In this document: positions 28,427 to 38,175 of the stretch, piece by piece
How positions within the stretch are numbered: the stretch's first letter is position 1
Layout of the letters: each line of letters opens with the position of its first letter
Notes under the pieces: generated by a model
Databases searched by the model: none
The model's input: only the letters and a program-made list of their open reading frames with translations
What the model was told of the DNA's origin: nothing
Program-made: the position numbers and the translations under genes
Assembly (NCBI GenBank): GCA_905182715.1
Contig: CAJJCP010000009.1
Span: 1 to 60,337 of the forward strand
DNA: 60,337 nucleotides
From: an uncultured Candidatus Poseidoniales archaeon
Lineage (GTDB): Archaea > Thermoplasmatota > Poseidoniia > Poseidoniales > Poseidoniaceae
Reading direction: 5' to 3'

Positions 28427-30027
28427 ATGGGCAGTTCAAGGCGGTGCGTATTTTTCGTGCTCCTCTGCATGTTACTCCCCCTCTTACTCAATCTCCACTC
28501 GGTTACTGCTCGCTCGCACACGTCGGATTCTCGTCAGTTGACGATCTTCCAGGATGATGGCCTCGTTTTTGACGAGACTTTGTCCCTCAACGGGACTTCG
28601 AATTTCCCGCTGGCCAATTCCAATTGGTTTTTGATTGAACTTGTTCGATGAACCAATGAGTGATGCTGGCCTCCGGGACATTAAGCAATGTAATGGCAGT
28701 TGGTGAAGGGCAGTGGGCTTGGAGTCTTGACCTGAATGTCTCCATGTATAATTGCACGTGTGGCTTTCTTATTTCGGATGATTCTTCGAACCATCCATCT
28801 TTTTCACACCGTGGAAACGATGAACAACCCTTGATTGTGTACCTTGGTTCTTCCAATCATCAACCCTTCATTTTGCCTTTCTTCCCTGTTCAACATAACA
28901 TAGAATCAGCCCGATATCTTCTCACCAATGAAGACCTTGTGTTGAAAGTGCCACTAATTCTTCCAGCTGGAATAGCAAATGATTCTTTTGTTTATCTCGA
29001 GGTGTGTTCAGTTGGAATGATCTTTTGCCTTGATGAAATGGTTTCCTTCGAGGACTTTATTGTCGTCCAAGAAGGTCGAGAGTTGTCCCTCCTTTTTGAA
29101 CGAGAAAATTTTAATTTATCCGATGGGTTTTGGAAGTTTAGTATCACGGTCAACGATGCAATCCTACATCCTTCCAATCTCGAATACTTTGTAATTCTCA
29201 TCGACCAGAACATTCCTACCGTGTCATTATCGTGTGACCGTAATGAAATCAATTCTTCCCTTTCGAATGGCGGACTCTTGCCAGAATTGATTTCGATTGA
29301 GGAATTTTCTCCGATTTCTTTCTCTGCAATCGTAACCGATGGATATTCAGGTGGAGATAACATTCTCACTTGGACTCTTTTACTTCCAGATGGTTCACGT
29401 CGGGCTTTATTACCAATTGAATTCGTGTCTGAAAACTTGATTTCAGTGAAGCCAGATATGGCTGGGACTTGGAGTGTTGAATTATTGGTTCGGGATACTG
29501 CTGGTTGGTTAGTCCATTCTTCAATCGATTTTGAAGTGTACAATCTGGTACCGGTGATTCAACTCGAACTTGACTCCTTTGTGATCACTGAGGGTTCCAC
29601 TGTGACACTTGTTGAGGGTGAAACATGGGAACTCAACAGCAGTAAGAGTTCCGATACTGCGAATGATGATTCAGATTTACTCTATACTTGGTATGTGAAC
29701 GGTAATACATTCTTGACGGGAAGAAGTACCCTCGAATCCTCTGACTTCACCGAACCCGGGACATATGAACTTCGTTTGGTAGTCGAGGACAATGACGGTG
29801 CAAAAAGTGAAGTTTCTTTTGAGGTACTCATTTCAGAAGCAATATCCACAGAAAATTCCAATGTCAATACCATGTTTGTTTCTGTCTCGATTCTCGTACT
29901 TATTCTGTTTATCACTGGATTTTTAGTGCGTACATCAAGACGCCAGATGAACCAAACTACAGTTCCGAAGTGGACTGGAAAAGATTCAACACCTAAATTC
30001 ACTGAGAACGAAGAACACGAACTGTAA
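28427..30027 (+). pseudogene. broken membrane-anchored surface protein
   Basis: Two neighbouring frames look like halves of one gene. Residues from 28427 give a signal peptide (CVFFVLLCMLLPLLLNLHS) and about 45 mature residues before a TGA at 28649-28651. The second frame, from about 28660 (GTG) to 30027, continues with beta-rich, PKD/Ig-like segments (VIQLELDSFVITEGSTVTLV; TWYVNGNTFLTGRS; TYELRLVVEDNDGA). It ends with a membrane helix (FVSVSILVLILFITGFLV) and a basic tail, but has no signal of its own. The stop of the second frame at 28657-28659 lies after the stop of the first, so a single indel cannot join them; at least two changes are needed. It may be a decayed gene or an error-rich spot. 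Confidence 0.65.
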
Positions 30028-30073
30028 GGATTTCAATGCAATTATTGAATACTGTCGAACTGTTGGCAATGTC

Positions 30074-31444
30074 ATGAACGAAGCGGCTATGAGCCATATC
30101 GGTCCTCAACCTTTGCCCATCTCTCTTGATGAGTATAAAGCAAGGCAATACCGTTTAACATCTCAACTTCGCCCTGAAGATGTTTTGATTGTGTGTGCTG
30201 CTGAAGAATCAACACACTCGAATGATGTCCACTATCCATATCGAACCATGAGTGATATGTTGTATTTTGTTGGCTGGAGTGAGCCTGAGGCGATTTTTAT
30301 TCTACGCTGTGTCGACGGCTCTTGGGTTTCAACACTCTTTGTTCAACCGAAAGATACGCTCAAAGAAATTTGGGAAGGGCGTAGACCCGGTGTTGAAGGT
30401 GCACTCGAACACTGGCCTATTGATGAAGCACATTCTCTCAACGACATGACAGATATTTTATCATCATTTGTTGATAAATCTCATCGAATACTTCTGCGAA
30501 CAGGAGTTCGCTCTGACATTGATGATTTCATTCGAACAGCCATTGAACGCCGTGATCGGTCACGCCAGCACTTTGGTTCTGGTCCAATTTCTCTCGAAGA
30601 CCCCAGTGCTCGAATTGCTGAACTTCGACTTCGCAAATCTGCTGCTGAAATAGAACAAATGCGTTTTGCTTCTGATGTCAGCAGTTATGCACATATTGCC
30701 GCTATGCGTCATTCGAAACCAGGACGTATGGAATATCAGTTTCAATCAACCATTGAAGGTTTCTTCGTATATGCCGGAACTTCAGGTTGGGCTTATCCCT
30801 CAATCGTAGGTTGTGGTGACAATGCTACGGTGCTGCATTACAAAGAAAACAACGATGTCTGCGAGGATGGAGAAGTAATTTTGATCGATGCAGGGGCGGA
30901 ATACCGTGGCTATGCAGCAGATATCACTCGTTCTTGGCCCATTAATGGAAAGTTTACTGACGCTCAAAAGGAAATTTACCAAATTGTCCTCGATGCACAA
31001 TATGCAGCCATCGACTGCTGCCGTGTTGGTCAACCTTACACTGCTCCACACGAAGCAGCTCGCCGTGTCCTTGCAGAAGGGCTAATCAAACTGGGAATCA
31101 TTGAACAAAGTCTCGATGAGGCGCTTGATATAGAAAACGGTGACCTTCGTAAATGGTACATGCACAATACCAGTCATTGGATTGGTCTAGATGTTCACGA
31201 TGTTGGGATTTACAAACCCAATGGTTTACCACGCTTACTCGAAGAGGGAATGTGCCTCACTGTTGAACCAGGATTGTATTTCGGTGCTTGGCGCCCCGAT
31301 GTGGATTGCCCTGAGCGGTATGCAAACATCGGTATTCGTATCGAAGATGATGTCCTTGTCACTTCCGCAGAACCTGACGTTCTTACCTCGGCATGCCCGA
31401 AAACTATTGAAGATATTGAATCAATAACTGGAAACTCATTTTGA
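30074..31444 (+). CDS. pepP: Xaa-Pro aminopeptidase (M24B, aminopeptidase P-like)
   Basis: 456 residues. The N-terminal creatinase-like domain contains DVHYPYRTMSDMLYFVGWSE. The catalytic pita-bread domain keeps all five metal ligands: Asp in LIDAGAEYRGY, Asp in AADITRSWP, His in HNTSHWIGLDVHDVG, Glu in LTVEPGLY and Glu in NIGIRIEDD. It removes the N-terminal residue before proline from peptides, helping to recycle proteins taken up by the cell. ATGs at 30074 and 30089 are both possible. The MqnC-like gene begins 10 bp later, so the two may be co-transcribed. Confidence 0.92.
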   Translation: MNEAAMSHIGPQPLPISLDEYKARQYRLTSQLRPEDVLIVCAAEESTHSNDVHYPYRTMSDMLYFVGWSEPEAIFILRCVDGSWVSTLFVQPKDTLKEIWEGRRPGVEGALEHWPIDEAHSLNDMTDILSSFVDKSHRILLRTGVRSDIDDFIRTAIERRDRSRQHFGSGPISLEDPSARIAELRLRKSAAEIEQMRFASDVSSYAHIAAMRHSKPGRMEYQFQSTIEGFFVYAGTSGWAYPSIVGCGDNATVLHYKENNDVCEDGEVILIDAGAEYRGYAADITRSWPINGKFTDAQKEIYQIVLDAQYAAIDCCRVGQPYTAPHEAARRVLAEGLIKLGIIEQSLDEALDIENGDLRKWYMHNTSHWIGLDVHDVGIYKPNGLPRLLEEGMCLTVEPGLYFGAWRPDVDCPERYANIGIRIEDDVLVTSAEPDVLTSACPKTIEDIESITGNSF

Positions 31445-31453
31445 GGTGAATCT

Positions 31454-32638
31454 ATGAATTGGTCATCGATTTTGAAGCGTCAGGCTTTGTGGCAACCTGA
31501 ACATGCTAAGGAATTCCGCCTTTCCGAAGAAGAGGCAGTTGAATTGTATTCCAACGCTCCATTACATCAGTTAATGAGCGCTGCGCTTCAACGACGTAAT
31601 GCCATGCATGGTCCGGAAAAGGTGACTTATTTGATTGATAGAAATATCAATTACACCAATGTATGTACGATTAATTGTCAATTCTGCTCGTTCTATCGTC
31701 CACCGGGCCATGAAGAAACCTACACTCAAACATTTGAACAAATCTCGCAACGAATCAAAGAGTTGGAAGAAATCGAAGGTGTTAGAATTTTGATGCAAGG
31801 TGGAGTCAATCCAGATCTACCTTTCGAATGGTATGAACACCTCATTCGTGAACTTCGAATTCAACACCCCAGCATTGCCCTTGATTGCTTTAGTCCAATT
31901 GAAATCGAAGGTATTGCAGAAGTGAGTAATCTCTCGACGTTAGAGGTTCTCATTCGTTTGAAAGAAGCCGGTATGCATGGCTTGCCAGGTGGCGGTGCTG
32001 AAATGCTTGTTGAAGATGTTCGAAAAGATGTCTCTCCGAAAAAAGGCGCTCCAGCAAATTGGCTCCGTGTCATGGAAGAAGCCCAATCTCTCGGCCTTAC
32101 AACCAGTGCGACCAACGTCATCGGATTTGGAGAATCATTGGAACAACGGGTCGAACATATGAGGCATATTCGTGAATTACAAGATCGCTCACTTGAAGAG
32201 TCATCGTGTGGATTTACTTCGTTCATCGCTTGGCCAGTTCAACTCGAGGTGAACAGTTTTGGTCGACGTAATCGTGGTCAAAACAAAATTCAGTTGGGTT
32301 CAGGTTCAACAGAGTACTTACGCCACGTTGCCGTCTCTCGATTGTTTTTAGACAGCATACCAAACATACAATCTTCTTGGCCAACAATGGGGATTAAGAC
32401 CGCCCAACTCGCACTCTTTGGTGGTGCAAACGATGTCGGTTCTACTATGATGGAAGAAAACGTTGTCTCTGCATCAGGTACAACCAAGTTTCAAGCTTCA
32501 GAAAAGGAATTGCAGGATGTAATCCTTCGTGCTGGCTTCATTCCTCAACGACGCGATAGCGACTATGTCTATCTTGAAACTCCAATGCGAGGTACTCCGC
32601 CTGAAGAACTTCAAGCGCCACCACCAATGCAGGTTTGA
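31454..32638 (+). CDS. mqnC: MqnC/CofH-type radical SAM enzyme
   Basis: 394 residues. The 4Fe-4S motif is CTINCQFC (Cx3Cx2C) in NYTNVCTINCQFCSFYR. Other blocks are ILMQGGVNPDLPFEWYE, FSPIEIEGIAEVSN, GLPGGGAEMLV and SFIAWPVQLEVNSFG. These match the MqnC branch (cyclisation of dehypoxanthinyl futalosine in menaquinone synthesis); the IPGGGAE-like block argues against CofH (PGTAAE). No other Mqn gene is in the window, so the pathway is not confirmed here. Start at ATG 31454. Confidence 0.82.
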   Translation: MNWSSILKRQALWQPEHAKEFRLSEEEAVELYSNAPLHQLMSAALQRRNAMHGPEKVTYLIDRNINYTNVCTINCQFCSFYRPPGHEETYTQTFEQISQRIKELEEIEGVRILMQGGVNPDLPFEWYEHLIRELRIQHPSIALDCFSPIEIEGIAEVSNLSTLEVLIRLKEAGMHGLPGGGAEMLVEDVRKDVSPKKGAPANWLRVMEEAQSLGLTTSATNVIGFGESLEQRVEHMRHIRELQDRSLEESSCGFTSFIAWPVQLEVNSFGRRNRGQNKIQLGSGSTEYLRHVAVSRLFLDSIPNIQSSWPTMGIKTAQLALFGGANDVGSTMMEENVVSASGTTKFQASEKELQDVILRAGFIPQRRDSDYVYLETPMRGTPPEELQAPPPMQV

Positions 32639-32643
32639 TTCAC

Positions 32644-35600
32644 TTACGTTTGGATTGTTGTCGTAGCGTTATAGTACACGACCCAGATTTCAGCGTGAAT
32701 ATTTCTTTGTCCATTGCCAACACCATCAGATGGTGTATATTCTTGGCCATTGTATAATCCTCGATACGTCAGGTGATTGACTCCACCGTTCATGTCACTC
32801 CAACTTGTAATATCGTAGGTCCACTGTTTGACATCTTGACCAGCGCACCATCCAGCTCGACCATACGGCCACGAGCCGAATTGGTTTGCAACAACGCCGC
32901 TGCTCACTTCATTTTCACAGCCCTCCCATTTGAACTAGACGAGTGGGTGCCACTCATAGGTTGTGAATCCATTGAGATAGTAGTGATGCTGATGATCACA
33001 GAATTCTGCACAGTTTGCATTATCCTTACCAAAACCATGACCAGTAATGGTTGCTACAATTTCGACTTTATCGGCCCATGATGGGACGGTAAAGTTCAGG
33101 TCACGGGTATATTTGGTGAGGTCGTTGTACGTTCCATCAAATTGTCCACCAGTAAATGCAAAGTCTGCACTTTGTCCACGGAGTCCACTGTTCCAATTGC
33201 TGAGAAGGAATGTCACGGTGAGGTCACCCTTGTTGGCACCTCGATACTTGAACGTACGATTATCATTATTTTCGAGCATAAAGAGATAAGGTGAAATGTC
33301 AGTCAACCACTTTCCTTCACGTCCATAGGTCGTAATCCATCGCATGTATTCAGTTCCACATGAAGAGGCGTTGTCTCGATCACAGATGCGTAGATTCGCT
33401 TCATAATCCCATTCATGACAACCACCAGTGGAGCCATCACTCTTTTGATGGCGATTCGAGCGCTCATCGCATGCATGTTCATGATAGACTTCGAGTGTAT
33501 CGTAATCAGTAAGGTTACTCGGGAAAACTGCGTTGGTCGTTGTCGTAAACCCTCCTCCCCAACCACCGGTGTGGCGATAGAAGTCGAGTGCAGTGACTTC
33601 TTCTACACCAGAGTCATGCCTTCGGATTTCAACAGGGAATTCAGCATTCCATTGGTGCGGTTCATGGATGAGGTGTGTTGGGTCATTATTCGAACTTGTC
33701 CACGCATACAAAGATCCGGTTTCACGTGCCATTTGGAAACGATCAATACCCATATACATCGGTGAATTAAAATTCGAAATCATTTGCCCTAATCCTCCAG
33801 TGATACTGTTCGCCCGTTGGTCGATGTAGTGTATTCTTCCTTCCCATGCGGTTTCTTCATTGGGGTTAAGGGAATTTTCAACTGCTGCTTTACGATTGAC
33901 AATATCGCTGTGATAGGTTGAATCAAATGAACCAAAGAAAAGATGAACATTATCTGGCAATCCCCGAATAAAGGTTCCAGGGTTTTGACCCCATGTTGCA
34001 GAGTTTGAGTTTCCACTTGAATCGGTATACTTGAATAAAAAGTAGTAGATGTCATAGCCAGTCCATTCTTGTTGGAAATAGAAGGTTCCATCCAAAGTCG
34101 GTACAGAAAAATGTGGGACCGTTTGCATTGGTCCTGTCAATGCTGAACCTGTCTTCCAGCTCACAGGTGATTGAACGATCGCACAACCTTGTGAATCAAT
34201 GGTCCATCGTTCTGGGGAATCTGGGCAAATGTCGACGTTTGCAAATACGCCATCATCATCTAAATCTGCACAACCAACAGTGTTGACTACGATTCCTGCT
34301 GGAGTCCCTGGGCACTGGTCAACGAAGTCATTGACTCCGTCAGAATCTGTATCCCTTTCGACTGCTGCACAACCAACTTCATTCACTTGCGTCGAATTAA
34401 GTGGTGTCCTTGGGCATTCATCGAGCATGACTCCGGTGATGTTCACATCGAAGACCCCATCATTATCATCATCGATATCTTCCATCTCATCGTGACATCC
34501 ATCATCATCATAATCGGAAGTATCATTTCGAGTCCAATTTCTTACACCCTTTGGGCAGGCATCCTCAAGGTCAGAAAGTCCATCATTATCGTCATCAGAA
34601 TCCTCGTCTAAGTCTGAGCATCCATCTGAGTCCCAGTCACTGAATGAACTCGAAATCCAATTCAACAACCCTTTCGGACAAGCATCTTGTAGGTCCATAA
34701 CGCCATCATTGTCGTCATCATCATCAGAATCGCTATCATGGCAACCATCTGCGTCATAGTCTGCATCAGGAGTGCTTTTCCAGCCAAACGACTTCGGACA
34801 AAGGTCAGAAACATCGAGAATACCATCATTATCATCATCGAGGTCTTCCTCAAAATCGTGACACCCATCATTGTCTTGGTCACTTGCATTTGACGGATTC
34901 CATCCATCTGCTGCACCATAGCCGTTCGGGCAGAGGTCATTGAGATCAGGAATCCCATCACCATCGGCATCATCACCGGACGAATCAATGACAACTTGTG
35001 TCGTAACTGTATCGCTCATCCTTGTGTATTCACCACATTCGACAACCGTTTCTATTTCTAAAGAGTCTATAACTTCTGAAAGGTCAATGAGTACTTTCCA
35101 TGTTCCATCATCTTTGACATTACCAGCTTTACTCAAGCCAGCACCGTAGTTCATCTGCAATGTGCAGGAAGAAAGCGCACTGTGATTGACACTTCCTTCA
35201 AACCAAATGACTGTGGCCTCATCCAATGAAAGTGTGACTGGAGCTGAAAGTATAGGGGCATCCTCCTCAGGGAATACGACTGTGATTGTATGAACGAGGT
35301 CTTCAGGCAGTGGGGCGGAGAATTCGGCTCCATTGAGTGTCATAAACTGTATTTGAATTGAGTATTCACCGATCGTAGCAGGGGTAAAAGTCAACTGAAA
35401 ACCGAGCACAGTTTCTTCCCAATCATAGGTCGTAAGTTCTGAGGTCTGTGGAGTTATAATTGTCGGCTCTGCCCCCCAACTCTCACCAGTACTTTCTACC
35501 GATATTGTGAGTTGAACAGGAGTTCCATCGAGTGGAATTGAATCCGGTAGCATACCCCATTCGGCTTCCAAATAGACTGTATTCGAGACGGAATCTTTGA

Positions 35601-35697
35601 TAGCACTTCCATCTTCACTTGAGTCAACAGCTCCGAAACAACCTGACAATACCATCAGTCCGGTGAAAAAAAGAGCAGCCAAAGAACCTCTTTGCAT
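32644..35697 (-). CDS. TSP3 lipoprotein with a PNGase F-like domain, interrupted by an in-frame TAG
   Basis: The ATG at 35697 gives a lipoprotein signal peptide with lipobox LSGC. Beta-rich segments follow, then about ten TSP3 units (DDDNDGVMD-type, with CPKG spacers). The last 330 residues look like peptide-N-glycosidase F: VATITGHGFGKDNANCAEFC and, after the break, GRAGWCAGQDVKQW. A TAG at 32935-32937 (HPLV-stop-FKWEGC) lies in that domain, and 96 well-conserved codons continue in the same frame to 32644. Possible reads are a nonsense mutation, a sequencing error or read-through. Family members remove N-linked glycans, so action on surface glycoproteins is a family-based inference; catalysis would probably be lost if the stop is real. 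Upstream ATG at 35790 is less likely. Confidence 0.8.
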
Positions 35698-35740
35698 GAA
35701 TCGAAGAGGACGAATGCAAGACTTGAATGTGTTGCTCAAA

Positions 35741-36760
35741 TCATACAGAGTCGGATTCTGTTCTACCATCATTGGTCGGGGGGGATTCAATGAGCGAGTT
35801 CTCTTTTCGGTGACGAACTGACAATGGAAGTACCCATAACAATGGACCGCCTTTTTGGCGTTGAATACTTACGATGAGTTCCCAGTGAATTCGAATGATT
35901 GGAGATGAAACCGTTCCTGGCCAATTCAGTTTAGGCGGATCAAGAGTAATTTCGCCATCCTTCAAATCACTTTTACCACCGAATTCCATGATGCGCATGG
36001 GGCGAAGGAAAAGGCCTCCTTTCACTTCATGACGTTCCATTGGCGCTTCTTCACCGCCTCCGGTCCCATCATCGAGACCAATTTCCCAATGATGAGGTAA
36101 TTCAGTGGTGAGGCCAGGAGGCGGTTGCTTTGATTCATCATGTCCCAGCAAACTGAATATTTCTTCACGAGCAGGAGAAAGAGCACCAACTCTCCATGTA
36201 ACCTGTACCTTCTTCCAATCATCCCGAATCTCAGGTAGTTCGATTTTTAATTTCAGTGTATTGCCCGCAAGTGGCTGATCAATGATTTCGATATTGGGAG
36301 TTTCTGGTGGTGATTTGATGAAGTTTTGTTGTTGTACTAAATCTGCCAGATTAGCCCCAACACGTAAAGCGAGAGGAGAAAAAAGTAGTGGGACAATTAC
36401 AACCGCCAGAATGGGATAATCCAGTAACCCAATTCTCACGGTTCCAGTCCCAATTCCAGGTATACCAAACGAGCTCAAAACTGGTTCAATAAACAAGTAT
36501 CCGAGGGCAAGAAGTAAGATCACAACTGTTTTTGAAATGAAGCGGCGCACTGCTGAATGAATTGGATTTGGAGTGAGGTACCAACCTCTGCGTTGCTTAT
36601 TGATAACCAAGGGTTTTTTGGAATGTTCAAGGTGATGTGATTTGCGTTTGATTTTTGAATCATCAACTGGTTTACCGTCAAGAAGATACCGTTGTTCAAT
36701 CAGCCAATTCTCTTCACTACCGAGGCGAAAACTTGGCGTACGATCGGTTAATGATTGCAT
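35741..36760 (-). CDS. uncharacterised membrane protein
   Basis: 339 residues, not recognised. Two or three helices lie at about 80-100 (KTVVILLLALGYLFIEPVL) and 115-135 (YPILAVVIVPLLFSPLAL); the rest is a beta-rich soluble domain (LKLKIELPEIRDDWKKVQVTW). The frame stays open upstream for about 45 more codons, to the stop of the geranylgeranyl reductase gene (36898), and this stretch reads like protein (LEQRIRFPPFESYRFV, DGTQEELMQ) but has no ATG, GTG or TTG. The true start may therefore be a rare codon or be hidden by a frameshift. Its 3' end overlaps the upstream part of the PNGase F-like lipoprotein gene; the lipoprotein start at 35697 removes the overlap. Confidence 0.6.
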   Translation of the reverse strand: MQSLTDRTPSFRLGSEENWLIEQRYLLDGKPVDDSKIKRKSHHLEHSKKPLVINKQRRGWYLTPNPIHSAVRRFISKTVVILLLALGYLFIEPVLSSFGIPGIGTGTVRIGLLDYPILAVVIVPLLFSPLALRVGANLADLVQQQNFIKSPPETPNIEIIDQPLAGNTLKLKIELPEIRDDWKKVQVTWRVGALSPAREEIFSLLGHDESKQPPPGLTTELPHHWEIGLDDGTGGGEEAPMERHEVKGGLFLRPMRIMEFGGKSDLKDGEITLDPPKLNWPGTVSSPIIRIHWELIVSIQRQKGGPLLWVLPLSVRHRKENSLIESPPTNDGRTESDSV

Positions 36761-36897
36761 TAGTTCTTCCTGAGTTCCATCTTCGAGAATTATTTTATGT
36801 GAGGCAATTGGTAACTCCGAAGGAACAAACCTGTACGATTCAAAGGGTGGGAAACGAATTCTTTGTTCAAGTTGTAATTTTGAAATAAAACCACCAC

Positions 36898-38112
36898 CTA
36901 TCTGAACAAGAGCCGAGTCCCTGCCTTTAGGGCTAACTTTCGGAATGCTGGAACTTTTTTCAACAGTGCCAAGCCAAGTGGAACGGGCTTTTCGATATCG
37001 CCGATTTCATTGATGAGTTCAAGTACATCAGGTCGAGCAAAATTTTCGAAATGCTTGTCTAATTCTTTATCCTCGACATCACTTACGAGTAAATTCCTCA
37101 GCATACGAGCCTTGTCTTGGTCTTTCTTCATCGATTGGAAATGCTTTGATGTAATTCTCTTCAGGTTTTTTTCTGAAAGTTCATCAGCGGTAATGGCATT
37201 ACTTAATGGTTGAAGGATGCCTTTGATTTGTTTGAAACCAGGCCCGATTCCACCACCAGTCGTTGGTTTTGCCATTCCTGCAGCATCGCCAAGAAGCATG
37301 ATGCGGTTACCAACAGTTTTCTTAACCATACCACTCGGAATTGGTCCGCAAAACCGTGCAATTTCCTTGATATCTTTGAATCGATCTTTCCATAATGGGT
37401 GCTGTAATAAATCATCATAGCATTGTTCAACACTCTGACCGTTGAGCCGTTCAGGAGTTGACCAAATGCCAATTCGATGACTTCCAAATCCAGATGGAAT
37501 TACCCAAGCAAAAAAGCCAGGAGCGATTTCAGAACCACTGTACATATCCAACCAGCGGTCTGTACCTTTGTAGCCTAAGACTTCTGCTTGAAAACCAATC
37601 ATCATCTCTTTTGGTCGTCCCATTTTGAAATAGCGCCGAGTCCAACTGTGTGCTCCATCACAACCAATGAGTAATTTACACTTGAGTTGTATTTCTTCCC
37701 CATTTGATTCAATTTCGAGTGTGACACCTTCTGGTGTAGTTTCTGCAGAACGTGGTTGAGAGTTGAGCCAAAGTGATGCCCCGGCTTCCATGGCTTGCTG
37801 AACCACGCCTTGGTCAAACTTTTTCCTACAAACGACATAGGTTCGTAGTTTCCCATCTGTTCCAACAGGCACTAAATTACCACCTGGGCCGTGAATACGT
37901 GCTCCATCAATCTCTTCAAGAACGGAGTCGTAAAGACCGACTTCATGCAATGCCTTTGGTGTAACTAATCCGGCACATTGGAATGGACGTCCAATTTCAC
38001 TGTGCTCTTCGAGCATCAGAACGCTATGACCGAGAGAAGCCAAATGAGTCGCAGCACGCCCCCCTGTTGGACCAGCTCCAACAATGATGACATCCCAATC
38101 GGACTGCTTCAT
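36898..38112 (-). CDS. geranylgeranyl reductase family protein
   Basis: 404 residues, FAD-dependent. The N-terminal FAD motif is DVIIVGAGPTGGRAATHLA, followed by EEHSEIGRPFQCAGLVTPKAL. The C-terminal FAD block is NRIMLLGDAAGMAKPTTGGGI, typical for geranylgeranyl reductases. These enzymes saturate the isoprenoid chains of archaeal ether lipids (digeranylgeranylglycerophospholipid reductase). Its presence supports an archaeal host. The Arg-rich end (AFRKLALKAGTRLLFR) may aid membrane contact. Start at ATG 38112, 64 bp from the topoisomerase stop. Confidence 0.88.
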   Translation of the reverse strand: MKQSDWDVIIVGAGPTGGRAATHLASLGHSVLMLEEHSEIGRPFQCAGLVTPKALHEVGLYDSVLEEIDGARIHGPGGNLVPVGTDGKLRTYVVCRKKFDQGVVQQAMEAGASLWLNSQPRSAETTPEGVTLEIESNGEEIQLKCKLLIGCDGAHSWTRRYFKMGRPKEMMIGFQAEVLGYKGTDRWLDMYSGSEIAPGFFAWVIPSGFGSHRIGIWSTPERLNGQSVEQCYDDLLQHPLWKDRFKDIKEIARFCGPIPSGMVKKTVGNRIMLLGDAAGMAKPTTGGGIGPGFKQIKGILQPLSNAITADELSEKNLKRITSKHFQSMKKDQDKARMLRNLLVSDVEDKELDKHFENFARPDVLELINEIGDIEKPVPLGLALLKKVPAFRKLALKAGTRLLFR

Positions 38113-38175
38113 GGTTCAAGTCAAGAGTCGGTTGAACATCAACCTTCGGTATGACCGGCTTGAAAGTATGAGTTC

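Noticed and set aside
32935-32937. TAG as a sense codon (pyrrolysine or stop reassignment) in this genome
   Set aside because: Several clean genes here end in TAG (EVE, geranylgeranyl reductase, EndA), so TAG works as a stop; pntB's TAGs disappear with frame correction. Local read-through at this one site is not excluded.
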